From JAHBVH01 sp034432375 (GTDB lineage Bacteria > Chloroflexota > Anaerolineae > Caldilineales > Caldilineaceae): a stretch of 64,000 nt of DNA. Position 1 is the stretch's first letter. Every line of letters begins with the position of its first letter. Under the pieces are notes generated by a model. That model was not told the DNA's origin, made no database searches, and saw only the letters and a program-made list of their open reading frames with translations. Of the stretch, positions 34,455 to 43,294 are shown piece after piece. The DNA is taken from NCBI GenBank assembly GCA_034432375.1, contig DAOUCA010000175.1, positions 62,001-126,000 on the forward strand, in the 5' to 3' direction. Position numbers and translations under genes: made by a program.

Positions 34455-35291
34455 ATGATCACAAGACCGGCACGTACCCAAGACTTAACCTTACTCGAGA
34501 CGGTGGAGCGATTGGCCGCATCACCGACGGTTCTCGGCATCGCCTATTTTGGTTCACGCAGCAGTAGAGAGCAAGATCTAGCCAGCGATTACGATCTCTT
34601 CCTTCTAGTCGATACGCAGCCAGTTGAAATTTTTCAGATGCTCACTTATATCGATGGACGGATGGCTGACATTGTGATTAGTGAGTGGGAAACGGCAGAT
34701 CGCGTGCTTGGCCTCACTGACCGTGTCGAAGCGCGCTCGGCAGAGGGCATGTTAATCACCAAAATGTGGGATGCCCTGATCGTTTATGATCCAACCACGC
34801 GGCTAGCAGAGCTACAAGAGCAGCTACATAGTCGAAACAAGATGGAGGCATGGCTCCGTTTTGCAACGGTTCACGACCAATATGCAACTTGGTTCTGGCA
34901 AAACCATGGGCTGTTGCACATCAAACGTATGATGCAAAGTTCCGATCCGATCTACCAAACAGCAGCGGACATGTTATTGCTAAGTTGTCTGGCGGATCTA
35001 TGCCGAAGCTACTACATTGCGAGAGGGTTACTTTGGCAAGGTGAAAAGGCAGCCTTGCGGTATCTCCAACACCACGATCCAGACTTTCTAAACAGCTTCC
35101 GCACCTGTCTTGCCGAAACAGATCGCAGACACAAAATTGCTCACTATGCGCAATTACTGACCACTGCGCTTGCTCCGATTGGCGCATTGTGGATGCCAGG
35201 CGACACGGCCACATATCTCCGCGATCCATCTGCACAGCCAGGCAAAGTAGATGAGGCCTTAACCTTCTGGGAAGGACTACTTCAAGGGTAA
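34455..35291 (+). CDS. Nucleotidyltransferase-domain protein
   Basis: 278 residues with AAAGGGAAG before the ATG. AYFGSRSSREQDLASDYDLFL has the GS...DxD core of pol-beta-type nucleotidyltransferases. The rest is helical (about 130-270). The family includes antibiotic nucleotidyltransferases and HEPN/MNT toxin-antitoxin proteins, but size and the fused helical half fit a free-standing enzyme of unknown substrate. Confidence 0.8.
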   Translation: MITRPARTQDLTLLETVERLAASPTVLGIAYFGSRSSREQDLASDYDLFLLVDTQPVEIFQMLTYIDGRMADIVISEWETADRVLGLTDRVEARSAEGMLITKMWDALIVYDPTTRLAELQEQLHSRNKMEAWLRFATVHDQYATWFWQNHGLLHIKRMMQSSDPIYQTAADMLLLSCLADLCRSYYIARGLLWQGEKAALRYLQHHDPDFLNSFRTCLAETDRRHKIAHYAQLLTTALAPIGALWMPGDTATYLRDPSAQPGKVDEALTFWEGLLQG

Positions 35292-35423
35292 ACGGGGTAA
35301 TGAATCGCATACATCGAGGGAACAAGCTTACTGCGTAGCTATGTTGCAGTCGAGAGATGATGCTTTACATCATCTCTCGACTGCACGGATTTGATCGCCG
35401 CGAAGCCAAGTGCGCCCAGATGA
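35292..35423. other. Gap between convergent genes
   Basis: Contains a direct inverted pair around GCAGTCGAGAGATGATG and CATCATCTCTCGACTGC (about 35346-35382), a likely bidirectional terminator hairpin. Confidence 0.6.
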
Positions 35424-36413
35424 TCAGCGCATGCGCGAAGGGGCCATCCACATATCTGGGTTGCCGGCCAGCTTGGCCTTGACCGGCTCGGTGACGCGCG
35501 CCAATTCGGCTAGTACCTCTGGGGAGAGGGTCAACTCCAGCGCCGGCAAATTCCACGCCAACTCTTCTGGTTTGCGCGCGCCGACGAGGAAGGCGGTCAC
35601 CCCTGGCTGTTGACGCACCCAAGCGAGCGCGACGGTGGCCATCGGCTGCCCCAAGTCCGCGGCAATGCGCCGCACCGCGGCAAGTGCAGCAAAGACTTCA
35701 GCCTCGCAGCCCGGCTCGTTGTGCTCTGTCATGGGGCGACTGCTGGCGTAGAGGCGGGTGCGGGCAATGTTATCGGGCACCTCATCGGCGTTGGCATAGC
35801 GGCCGGTGAGCAAACCCTGCATCAACGAACTGTAACAGAGGATGCCGGTCTCGTGCGCCATACAGAGTGGCTTAATCTCGTCTTCAATCACACGCCAGAG
35901 TAAGCTGTAGGGCAGTTGATTTGTTTCACAATCGGTCAGGCCGATCAGCTCGGAAAAGTCTTGCACGGCAAAGTTGCTGACCCCAATCGCGCGGATCTTA
36001 CCTTCGTCGCGCAGTTGGTGCAGCGCTTCGACTGTCTCACTGAGCGGAATCTTGTGGTTGGGCCAGTGGATCTGATAGAGGTCGATGTAGTCGGTCTGCA
36101 GGTTGCGCAGACTCTCTTCGCAAGCCTCAATCACCCCGGCCTTATACAGCCGACCGGCGACCTTGGTGGCAATGATCGCCCGATCGCGTTTGCCGACCAA
36201 GGCACGGCCCAGGACTCGCTCCGAGGTACCCTTTTCATAGGCTTCGGCGGTGTCAAAGAAGTTCACCCCCGCATCGAGGGCGGCATGGACGGTGGCGATT
36301 GAATCGTTGTCATCTTGTTCGCCCCAAAATTGCCCACCGGCAAAGGGCCAGCAGCCCAAGGCGAGCACAGAGACTTGCATATCGGTTTTGCCTAATTGGC
36401 GGTATTCCATCAT
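35424..36413 (-). CDS. Aldo/keto reductase
   Basis: 329 residues; AAGGA before two adjacent ATG codons (36413 or 36410). Motifs: FFDTAEAYEKGTSERVLGRA with the catalytic Asp/Tyr, ATKV for the Lys and IHWPN for the His, plus a C-terminal NADPH-binding region (VGARKPEEL). Typical soluble oxidoreductase of the AKR family reducing carbonyl compounds with NADPH. No informative neighbours. Confidence 0.92.
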   Translation of the reverse strand: MMEYRQLGKTDMQVSVLALGCWPFAGGQFWGEQDDNDSIATVHAALDAGVNFFDTAEAYEKGTSERVLGRALVGKRDRAIIATKVAGRLYKAGVIEACEESLRNLQTDYIDLYQIHWPNHKIPLSETVEALHQLRDEGKIRAIGVSNFAVQDFSELIGLTDCETNQLPYSLLWRVIEDEIKPLCMAHETGILCYSSLMQGLLTGRYANADEVPDNIARTRLYASSRPMTEHNEPGCEAEVFAALAAVRRIAADLGQPMATVALAWVRQQPGVTAFLVGARKPEELAWNLPALELTLSPEVLAELARVTEPVKAKLAGNPDMWMAPSRMR

Positions 36414-36447
36414 CGGGTTCCTTCTATTGATTTAAGATAACTACTAA

Positions 36448-36690
36448 CTCCACCCCGGCCCCTCCCCGACATCAAGGAGGGGTGACTGCTCCTCCCCTCG
36501 GGTGCCCCCTGGGCGCGGGGGAGGTTGGGAGGGGGTGCCATTAAATTAAGGGATAAGGTGTCATTCCTGCCTCCGCAGGAATCCATTGTGTAACCGATGG
36601 ACCCCTGCCTCCGCAGGGGTGACAATCTATCCATTCCCCTTAACTTAATGGCAGTGAGGCTGGGAGGGGGTAGCTTGGTAGTTACGATTT
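36448..36690. repeat. GC-rich inverted-repeat element, copy 2, with interrupted arms
   Basis: Contains the CCACCCCGGCCCCTCCCC / GGGAGGTTGGGAGGGGGTG type arms seen at 31333, 43162 and 58950, plus paired words CATTCCTGCCTCCGCAGGAA and CCCCTGCCTCCGCAGGGG. Ends in a second GGGAGGGGG arm near 36660. No gene. Confidence 0.7.
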
Positions 36691-36722
36691 AAGATAACGA
36701 TACCGCAATTATACCCGACACG

Positions 36723-38084
36723 CTACGCCAGCACAATCGTCTTCCACTTGCCGCTGCGGAAGCGCCAGAAATAGAGCAACCCCAGCCCAGCCAGATAGAT
36801 CAGGGCCGCCAACCAGGCCCCCCAAATGCCCATCTGCAAGGGGAAGATCATCACCCAGACGAGCGGGATAAAGATCCCCCAGGCGATGATGGTGCGCGCC
36901 CACATGGTGAAGGTGGTGTCGCCGGCCCCATTGAGCGCACCGGCCAGGACGATGCCAAGCGCATTGAAGAGTTGATAGAGGGCAACGAGCCGCAACACCG
37001 CCACGCCCGCCACAATAACCGACGGTTCCGCGCTAAAAAACGCCATCAAGGAAGCCGGTGCAATCAGATAGGTCAGCCCGATCAACCCCATCCCAACCAT
37101 CGCCAACAGACAGGCGCGATAGGTGGCTGCTTCGGCAAAGTCGGGCCGTTTGGCCCCCAGATATTGGGCAACCAAACTGGCCGTCGCCATGTTGACGGCA
37201 ATCCCCAGGGTAAACGAAATGCTCATATATTGCAGCGCGATCTGGTTGGCGGCCAGCATATCGGTGCCCAGCCGCGCAATCAGGGCAAAGAAGGCGCTAA
37301 ACGAAGCAATCTCGACAAAGTCCCCCATGCCCATCGGCAAGCCGACGCGCAGTGTGGCCCACAGATCGCGCCAGGTGACCCGTTGTAGCCGCCCCGTGCC
37401 AAAGGTGAGACGATTGGATCTGTTCCAGAGGATCAACGCACTGATCAGCGCGTTAATCCCATTTGACATGACGGTGGCATAGGCTGCGCCGGGCACTCCC
37501 AAATTGGGTGCACCGAGATTGCCAAAGACAAAGAGCCAATCGAGGAGGATATTGGCGAGCACGGTCACCCAGGCCAGGATCATGGGTGTGCGTGAATCAC
37601 CACGGCCGACGAGAAAGCCCCAGACGACGGCGCTAAACATGACCAATGGGATTTCAAAGGCGCGGATTTGCAGGTAGCTTGTCCCCAGTGCGCCAACCGC
37701 GGTGCCATCCACCGGTGCCGCCAGCCGCATGAGATGGGTAAAGCACCAGGGCAAGACCAACACCAGCAGGGAGAGCCAGGCGATCATGGTGAGGCCACGC
37801 CAAACGGCGACACCAATCTTGCGATTGTCTCCTTCGCCGTGGGCGCGCCCGACAAAGGCAACCGTACTATTGGCGGTGCCGCGAAAGAGCATCAGCACCG
37901 CAAAGAAGAGCACACTTGCCAGCCCGACAGCCGCCAATGATTCTGTGCTAATCCGCGAGACAAAAAATGTATCGACCACCCCCAGAAGGGTTTGCGATAA
38001 ATTTTGTAAAACGAGCGGCGCGGCCAAAAAAGCCACCTGCCGTGTCAGACCAGTTTGACCCCAACGGGCCATCGTTGTTTCCAT
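36723..38084 (-). CDS. MATE family multidrug efflux transporter
   Basis: 453 residues with about twelve membrane helices in two halves (start METTMARWGQTGLTRQVAFL). The PLVLQNLSQTLLGVVDTFFV and GALNGAGDTTF stretches are typical of NorM/DinF-type MATE proteins, which expel drugs or metabolites in exchange for Na+ or H+. Monocistronic with its own promoter at 38138-38166. Confidence 0.92.
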   Translation of the reverse strand: METTMARWGQTGLTRQVAFLAAPLVLQNLSQTLLGVVDTFFVSRISTESLAAVGLASVLFFAVLMLFRGTANSTVAFVGRAHGEGDNRKIGVAVWRGLTMIAWLSLLVLVLPWCFTHLMRLAAPVDGTAVGALGTSYLQIRAFEIPLVMFSAVVWGFLVGRGDSRTPMILAWVTVLANILLDWLFVFGNLGAPNLGVPGAAYATVMSNGINALISALILWNRSNRLTFGTGRLQRVTWRDLWATLRVGLPMGMGDFVEIASFSAFFALIARLGTDMLAANQIALQYMSISFTLGIAVNMATASLVAQYLGAKRPDFAEAATYRACLLAMVGMGLIGLTYLIAPASLMAFFSAEPSVIVAGVAVLRLVALYQLFNALGIVLAGALNGAGDTTFTMWARTIIAWGIFIPLVWVMIFPLQMGIWGAWLAALIYLAGLGLLYFWRFRSGKWKTIVLA

Positions 38085-38137
38085 ATAGACTTTCTAAATT
38101 GTTACTGCCACAAGAATCGAAATCGCCAGAACTACTG

Positions 38138-38166
38138 ATTATAGAAGCGGAGCGGTACACAGACAA
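38138..38166 (-). promoter_or_regulatory. Promoter of the MATE gene
   Basis: Minus-strand TTGTCT (38166-38161), 17-nt spacer, perfect TATAAT (38143-38138). Start near 38131, about 46 nt before the ATG. Confidence 0.62.
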
Positions 38167-38602
38167 ACAGCCACTACCATAAATTAGCATTGGTTGCCCA
38201 TTTCCCGAAGGCCATTCAAGAATTGGATGATCCACGAAGCAATTAAAGGGCGGGGCCCTATTCACCCTAAAGTAACAGCGGCGGACGCCATGTTTCTTAG
38301 TAGTAGTGCACGAAGACACACGAAGAAAAGACAAAGCTTTGTGTCTCTTCGTGCATAGTTTAAATTTTGGATCAGCCTAATACTAGGACAACACTGCCTA
38401 GGAGACAGTTCGCGGGTAACAAAATGCCTTTTCTTCGCAGCTGGATCTCATGGGTACAGATGCAGCCAGGTAGATCGAGATCTATGTGACAGTCACCTTT
38501 GCAAAATCTCGTTGTCAAATGATCACAATTTTTCTTACCATTCCTCTATGCTAAAATTAGATGAAGATTGTTTACATTTGTTTATTGCAAGGAGTCACCA
38601 CA

Positions 38603-39598
38603 ATGCTCACCTACACTTTTCACGTTTCTCTCCCTGGCTATGGCCGTGTTTGGCGCAAGCTCGCTTTGCCCGCGGAGTTTACACTGCAGGATCTCCATTT
38701 CGCCATCCAAGATGCCTACAATTTTGACAATGATCACCTCTACTCGTTCTTTATGAGCGGTAAAGCGTGGGATCGCAAAAGTGAATATGCGCTCCCAGAA
38801 GGTGAGATGCCCTGGGAGTTTACAGTACTGGATAAAATAGACGGGGATGAAATAGACGGGGATGAAATAGACGGGGACGAAATAGACGGGGACGAAATAG
38901 ACGGGGGTGATATCTCCCTTGATCCAGCAACCGCTGCCTTGGCCGGCCTGCCCGATCCAGCGGAGCTTTTCCCCGGCGAAACAGTGGAAAGACCCAACCC
39001 GACTGAGTTGCGCGCCATGTTTGCCCAACTCAAAGAGAACCCAGAGATGCGCGAGCAACTCATGCAAGCCATTTCGGCACAATTGGGCTTGCCACCGCTG
39101 ATGGCACAGATGATGCTGGGCAATATGGATACGTTGCTCAGCAATCTTTCAGATGAACAGTTGCAGGCTATTTTAGGTGTCAATCTCGACGCCGCCACCG
39201 CCAATGACGATGACGATGACAATGACGATGACGACGACGATGGTGGCTTTGGTTCCTTATTCGGGTTGGGCGGCTTCTTTGATGAGGAGGAAACCGGTGA
39301 TGTCCGCACGACAACCCTGGCGTCGCTCCAGTTAAAAAAGGGCAAAACCTTTCTCTATCTCTTTGATTATGGCGATGAGTGGCGCTTCAATGTCAAGGTC
39401 CACGCCATTACCAAAGATGCCGACCCCGATCTAGACTATCCCCTTCTGGTTGAAAGCGTTGGTGAGGCACCGGTGCAATATCCCGGTTGGGATGCCAGTG
39501 AAGATGCCAGTGAAGATGCCAGTGAAGATGACGAGTCGTGGGAAATCGCATTTGATCATGATGGGGACAATATCGGTGGGGACGGTGCCCGTGCATAA
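38603..39598 (+). CDS. Plasmid pRiA4b ORF-3-like protein with acidic repeat inserts
   Basis: 331 residues from the ATG at 38603, which has AAGGAG 8 nt upstream. The N-terminal part (YTFHVSLPGYGRVWRKLALP, LQDLHFAIQDAYNFDNDHLY) and the C-terminal part (LKKGKTFLYLFDYGDEWRF) are the two halves of the pRiA4b ORF-3-like fold. Between and after them lie low-complexity acidic inserts: five GDEID units, a run of aspartates (NDDDDDNDDDDDD) and three DASE units. Function of the family is unknown. The inserts come from in-frame tandem DNA repeats and would not disturb the two folded halves (inference). Confidence 0.85.
   Translation: MLTYTFHVSLPGYGRVWRKLALPAEFTLQDLHFAIQDAYNFDNDHLYSFFMSGKAWDRKSEYALPEGEMPWEFTVLDKIDGDEIDGDEIDGDEIDGDEIDGGDISLDPATAALAGLPDPAELFPGETVERPNPTELRAMFAQLKENPEMREQLMQAISAQLGLPPLMAQMMLGNMDTLLSNLSDEQLQAILGVNLDAATANDDDDDNDDDDDDGGFGSLFGLGGFFDEEETGDVRTTTLASLQLKKGKTFLYLFDYGDEWRFNVKVHAITKDADPDLDYPLLVESVGEAPVQYPGWDASEDASEDASEDDESWEIAFDHDGDNIGGDGARA
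38834..38908. repeat. 15-bp coding minisatellite (GDEID units)
   Basis: Five near-identical AAATAGACGGGGATG units; third-position changes (GAT/GAC) keep the protein repeat while the last unit diverges. A 12-bp unit GATGCCAGTGAA repeats three times near 39493-39528. Confidence 0.88.
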
Positions 39599-40157
39599 AA
39601 CAAGCGCAGCGCCAATTGTAACAGAACGCCTGTTGCTCCGCCCGATGACCGTGCCCTTTTTAGAGGCTTGCCTGGCCGGTGATGCCGCCGCCGCCAGCAG
39701 AAAGTTGGAGGCCACCGTGCCCGCGTTGTGGTTGGAAGAAGCGTGGCTGATGCGCTTGCGTCTGGAACAACTTCAACAAGATCGCGGATTGGAGCCGTGG
39801 CTCCTGCGGGCGGTCGTGCAGCGCGCAACCAATACTATGATCGGCCACATTGGCTTTCATGGCTATCCCGATAGCGAAGGGCGTCGGGAGTACGCCCCCG
39901 GTGGGGCCGAGATTGGCTATACAATTTTCCCAGATTACCGACGTCAGGGCTATGCGAATGAAGCTGTCGCCGGATTGATGGCTTGGGCCACAGAGACCCA
40001 GGGAATTGCGCAATTTGTCCTTACCATCAGCCCTACAAATTTGCCTTCGCGCCAAATCGCCCACCGCTTTGGCTTTGTACAGATCGGCACGGTGGAAGAT
40101 GATGAGGATGGGCCGGAAGATGTTTTCGTCCTACGGCTGCCCTCGAAACGGCAATAG
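39561..40157 (+). CDS. GNAT-family N-acetyltransferase
   Basis: About 198 residues from the ATG at 39561; the start is uncertain (ATG 39558 or a GTG near 39591 are possible) and overlaps the pRiA4b-like gene by about 38 nt in another frame. Begins TSAAPIVTERLLLRPMTVPF, with EIGYTIFPDYRRQGYANEAV (acetyl-CoA loop R/Q-x-x-G-Y/A) and SPTNLPSRQIAHRFGF near the end, typical of RimJ/RimL-like GNAT enzymes. Acceptor unknown. Confidence 0.85.
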   Translation: MGTISVGTVPVHKTSAAPIVTERLLLRPMTVPFLEACLAGDAAAASRKLEATVPALWLEEAWLMRLRLEQLQQDRGLEPWLLRAVVQRATNTMIGHIGFHGYPDSEGRREYAPGGAEIGYTIFPDYRRQGYANEAVAGLMAWATETQGIAQFVLTISPTNLPSRQIAHRFGFVQIGTVEDDEDGPEDVFVLRLPSKRQ

Positions 40158-40259
40158 GACTTACGCAGGATGCCGCGTCTAGAAGGCAACCGGTAGGCAG
40201 CTTTTTGGCGCATCGCAACCAGAGAGCTGCGTAACTCCTAGGTAAAACAAAATTATTGC
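40158..40259. repeat. Short palindromic element ending in CTGCGTAACTCCTAG
   Basis: ACTTACGCAGG at the left and GAGCTGCGTAACTCCTAGG at the right form an inverted pair. A related pair (GCGTTACGCAGC / GCTGCGTAACTCCTAG) lies at about 42697-42767, so the AceE-like gene is flanked by two relatives of one element. Confidence 0.6.
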
Positions 40260-42632
40260 TCACAAGGTGCTCAAAGCGGCAGCAGCAATTGACTCCCAAT
40301 CAATCTCAAAATGCTGATAGAGGTCACCCTGGGTCCCAGACTGCCCAAAGCTGTCGACCCCCAACGGCACCACCGGCGCGCCAAAGGCACTGCCCAACCA
40401 CGCAAGCGCGTGCGAGGCACCATCCTGTACAGTGATGATCGGGGCGTGGCGCTCTTCTGGTGGGATTAGCCAGGCGAAGAGATCGGCACGGTTGGCAAAG
40501 GGCGTCGCCCGCCATGTTTCAAAGAGCCGCCGCGGGCTTGTCAGGTTGAGCACATTGGCGGCCACGCCTTCGCGCCAAAGATAGACCGCGGCAGCGCAGG
40601 CTTCTGGGATCATCGCACCGGTGGCAGCGATGTGAACCACCGTTCCCGGCTCAATCGCCGCGCCCCCCTGCCGCCAATCCAAAAGCCGATAGCCGCCGGC
40701 CAATACTTGTTTGCGCAACGGCTCTTCGCCCAAGCGCGCCAAGGCCGACGTCAACAACTGCTGGTCGATCGGCTTGGTCGAGAGGCGTAGATAGGTCGCC
40801 TGGCCATGTTCCCGATCAAAACAGCTGCGGATTCCTTCCAATAGCGCCCACTCTACTTCGCGACCAAAACAGGGTTCGTACATGCGCAGATTGGGCAACT
40901 CCGCGCCAATCGATGGGGTGATCGTCGATTGATGTGCTCCCCCCTCGGGCGCAAGTGTAATCCCCGAAGGCGTGCCGGCAAAGACAAATTTTGCGCCCGA
41001 ATAGAGCGCGTAGATCAGCGCATCAAGCCCGCGGCAGACAAAGGGATCATAGACGGTGCCAATCGGCGCGATCATCTGCCCGTTGAGTTCGGCAGAGAGG
41101 CCAAACATGCCAAGCAACAGAAAGAGATTCATCTCTGAAATCCCGAGCTCGATATGTTGCCCTTGCGGGCCCCGTTGCCACTTGAGCAGCCGTTGCCCTT
41201 CGCCGCCATAGTCAGGCTGCGCTTGCATTTTAAAAGCGCCGGTCTTGTTGATCCAGCCGGCCAGATTGGTGGAGAAGGAGACATCGGGTGAGCAAGTGAC
41301 CAGTCTGGCGGCAACTTCTGGCAGATCCGCCAAGCGAAAGAGCAGCCGGCCAAAGGCATCTTGCGTACTCGCCTTGTCGCGCATCGTCAACCCAATGGTG
41401 GGGGGAACAATCGCCGGATCAAGGGTGGCAGAATCCATCGCAGCAGGGCGGGGGGCGGAGGGTGGATAGAGTCGTGCGCGCACCGCGGCACAGCGTTGAC
41501 CGGCGGCAGAATCGGCGGCAAAGGCGGCCCATTCATCATCGGCGGCCACCGCCAATGTGGTACGCACAGCCGCCATCTGCTGCTCATTCAATAACATTGA
41601 GTGGTTGAGCGGGTGACCAGCCAGCGGCAGCCCCCACCCTTTAATCGTATAGGCAAAGATAATCGTGGGTCGATCCGGTGTCGCCGCGGCCTGGTCAAGG
41701 ACGGTTAGCAACTCGGCCAGATCATGACCGCCCAAGTTCGCTAGGAGATGGGGAAGCGCCTCGTCGGCCAGATCCGCAAGTACGCCGGCTAGGATTGGAT
41801 GTTTGGCAATCAGCTTGGTGCGGATATCGCTGCCGGCCAAGCGCAGTGAAGCCTGGTACTCTTCATTGTCCATCTCGTCGATCGCCTGGCGCAGGGCTTC
41901 ACCGCCAGGGCGGGCAAAGATCGCCTGCAACTGGTAGCCATATTTGGCCTCCAATACATGCCACCCCATCGCCTCAAAGAGATGCTTCAGCCGTGCGGCA
42001 CGGATGCCCGGCACCACACGGTCGAGGCTCTGCCGGTTGAGGTCGACGATCCAGATGAGATTGTCCAAGCCATCAAGCGCCTCATCGAGCACCGCCTCCC
42101 AGACATTGCCTTCATCCAGTTCGGCATCACCCACCAGCGCGACAAAGCGCCGTGAGGTCACCGTGCCAAAGTGGCTTTGCGCATATTTCTGTGCCAACGC
42201 GGCAAAGGCTGGTGCCACGGCACCCAAGCCGACCGAGCCAGTGGAGAAATCGACCGGATCGGGATCTTTGGTGCGGCTGGGGTAGGCTTGCAAGCCGCCG
42301 TACGCGCGCAATTGAGTCAGATATTCTGCTGGCAATTGCCCCAACAGATATTGGATCGCATGATAGACCGGCGATGCGTGTGGCTTAATCGAGACGCGGT
42401 CCCCTTCCTGCAAAAAGTGAAAGTAAAGCGCAGTCATAATTGTCACGACGGACGCCGAGGAGGCCTGATGTCCGCCCACCTTGGTGCCATCCGGGTTGGG
42501 GCGCACATTGTTGGCGTGGTGGATAATATTGGTCGCCAGCCAGAGGACGCGGCGTTGGATCGTCTCAAGCAGGTCGAGCGTAGTTGGGTCGATTGGCTTT
42601 GAAAGGGTTGGCATGGAAGGTAGTATTGTCAT
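40260..42632 (-). CDS. TPP-dependent enzyme related to pyruvate dehydrogenase E1 (AceE) and transketolase
   Basis: 790 residues from the first ATG (42632); a GTG at 42656 is also open, and neither start has a good Shine-Dalgarno. N-terminal TPP domain with GGHQASSAS, then VGDAELDEGNVWEAVLDEAL and WIVDLNRQSLD, which closely follow the GD-G-E-DE...NL-N-Q-LD pattern of homodimeric E1. Middle pyrimidine-binding domain with HIELGISEMNLFLLLG (catalytic glutamate) and a C-terminal transketolase-like domain. About 100 residues shorter than enterobacterial AceE. No E2/E3 genes nearby, so it may decarboxylate a 2-oxo acid or act as a transketolase-like enzyme. Confidence 0.82.
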   Translation of the reverse strand: MTILPSMPTLSKPIDPTTLDLLETIQRRVLWLATNIIHHANNVRPNPDGTKVGGHQASSASVVTIMTALYFHFLQEGDRVSIKPHASPVYHAIQYLLGQLPAEYLTQLRAYGGLQAYPSRTKDPDPVDFSTGSVGLGAVAPAFAALAQKYAQSHFGTVTSRRFVALVGDAELDEGNVWEAVLDEALDGLDNLIWIVDLNRQSLDRVVPGIRAARLKHLFEAMGWHVLEAKYGYQLQAIFARPGGEALRQAIDEMDNEEYQASLRLAGSDIRTKLIAKHPILAGVLADLADEALPHLLANLGGHDLAELLTVLDQAAATPDRPTIIFAYTIKGWGLPLAGHPLNHSMLLNEQQMAAVRTTLAVAADDEWAAFAADSAAGQRCAAVRARLYPPSAPRPAAMDSATLDPAIVPPTIGLTMRDKASTQDAFGRLLFRLADLPEVAARLVTCSPDVSFSTNLAGWINKTGAFKMQAQPDYGGEGQRLLKWQRGPQGQHIELGISEMNLFLLLGMFGLSAELNGQMIAPIGTVYDPFVCRGLDALIYALYSGAKFVFAGTPSGITLAPEGGAHQSTITPSIGAELPNLRMYEPCFGREVEWALLEGIRSCFDREHGQATYLRLSTKPIDQQLLTSALARLGEEPLRKQVLAGGYRLLDWRQGGAAIEPGTVVHIAATGAMIPEACAAAVYLWREGVAANVLNLTSPRRLFETWRATPFANRADLFAWLIPPEERHAPIITVQDGASHALAWLGSAFGAPVVPLGVDSFGQSGTQGDLYQHFEIDWESIAAAALSTL

Positions 42633-42832
42633 TGGGTAAAAGCTCTGCTTGTGCACTGTCAGGGAAGTTCTGCTGATTTAGATCAAAATTGATTAGGCGT
42701 TACGCAGCCGCTGGTTTCGATACGGCAAAGAGCTGCCTACTCAACCGACACGCTGCGTAACTCCTAGTGATAATCAGAATTGATCATACCATAGCTACCC
42801 TACCTCTGCACAACATGTAGGCCCCATGCCAT
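42633..42832. other. Intergenic region with a TTACGCAG palindromic element
   Basis: GCGTTACGCAGC and GCTGCGTAACTCC (about 42697-42767) form an inverted pair; nothing else recognised. Confidence 0.5.
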
Positions 42833-42861
42833 TTGAAATGTTGGGGAGAAGATGATATACT
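42833..42861 (+). promoter_or_regulatory. Sigma70-type promoter of a compact unit
   Basis: TTGAAA (42833-42838), 17-nt spacer, TATACT (42856-42861). Start near 42868; the first terminator is 43057-43087, giving a transcript of about 220 nt. Confidence 0.6.
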
Positions 42862-42942
42862 GCGCAACGGCAGTAGCAGTAGCAGTAGTTTGCGTTTTAT
42901 GCGGCTACCAGTTTACACGACTCACGCTAAGGGCAAAGTACC

Positions 42943-43023
42943 ATGAACAAGAAGTCCATCACCTATCGACAGCGGCTGGCAGGGTTTCCCACATTGGGGA
43001 GCTTATTTTGGCGCGCCTTGTGA
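42943..43023 (+). CDS. Putative 26-residue basic peptide
   Basis: ATG at 42943 to TGA at 43021-43023. The peptide starts MNKKSITYRQRLAGF and ends SLFWRAL: a basic head with an amphipathic, Trp-containing tail. AAGG lies about 10 nt upstream. It is the only short frame placed neatly between a 17-nt-spaced promoter and a strong terminator, but the RNA itself could be the product. No family recognised. Confidence 0.35.
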   Translation: MNKKSITYRQRLAGFPTLGSLFWRAL

Positions 43024-43056
43024 TCGGTCCTCTTGCATGAGATAGACGAATTTCCG

Positions 43057-43087
43057 GCCACGGGTAGCGCAGACCCGTGGCTTTTTT
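43057..43087 (+). terminator. Intrinsic terminator 1
   Basis: GCCACGGGT, 7-nt loop, ACCCGTGGC, then TTTTTT. Confidence 0.88.
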
Positions 43088-43116
43088 GTGCCTCTGAGGA
43101 TTCAGAGAGCTTTTTG

Positions 43117-43144
43117 GCCACGGAACCATATCCGTGGCTTTTTT
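43117..43144 (+). terminator. Intrinsic terminator 2
   Basis: GCCACGGA, loop ACCATA, TCCGTGGC, then TTTTTT. Shares the GCCACGG arm with terminator 1, so the pair may be a duplication. Confidence 0.85.
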
Positions 43145-43161
43145 ATTTACATGGCAACGAT

Positions 43162-43262
43162 TTACCCCACCCCCTCCCAGCCTCCCGCGCTAGCAAGGGA
43201 GGAGCATTTCACCCCTCCTTGCTCGCGCGGAGGGGCTGGGGTGGGGTGAATCGTACCCTGGC
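43162..43262. repeat. GC-rich inverted-repeat element, copy 3
   Basis: CCCCACCCCCTCCCAGCCTC facing GGAGGGGCTGGGGTGGGG, with inner CTAGCAAGGGAGGAG / CTCCTTGCTCG arms. Intact relative of the element at 58950-59186. Ends with TGAATCGTA and lies just upstream of the ABC gene. Confidence 0.8.
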
Positions 43263-43294
43263 CTGAATAAACGATTCTAAACAAGGAATTTACG

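Noticed and set aside
42852..43040. 62-codon plus-strand frame overlapping the 26-codon ORF
   Set aside because: Starts before the predicted transcription start (near 42868) and has no ribosome-binding site; the 26-codon frame fits the unit better.
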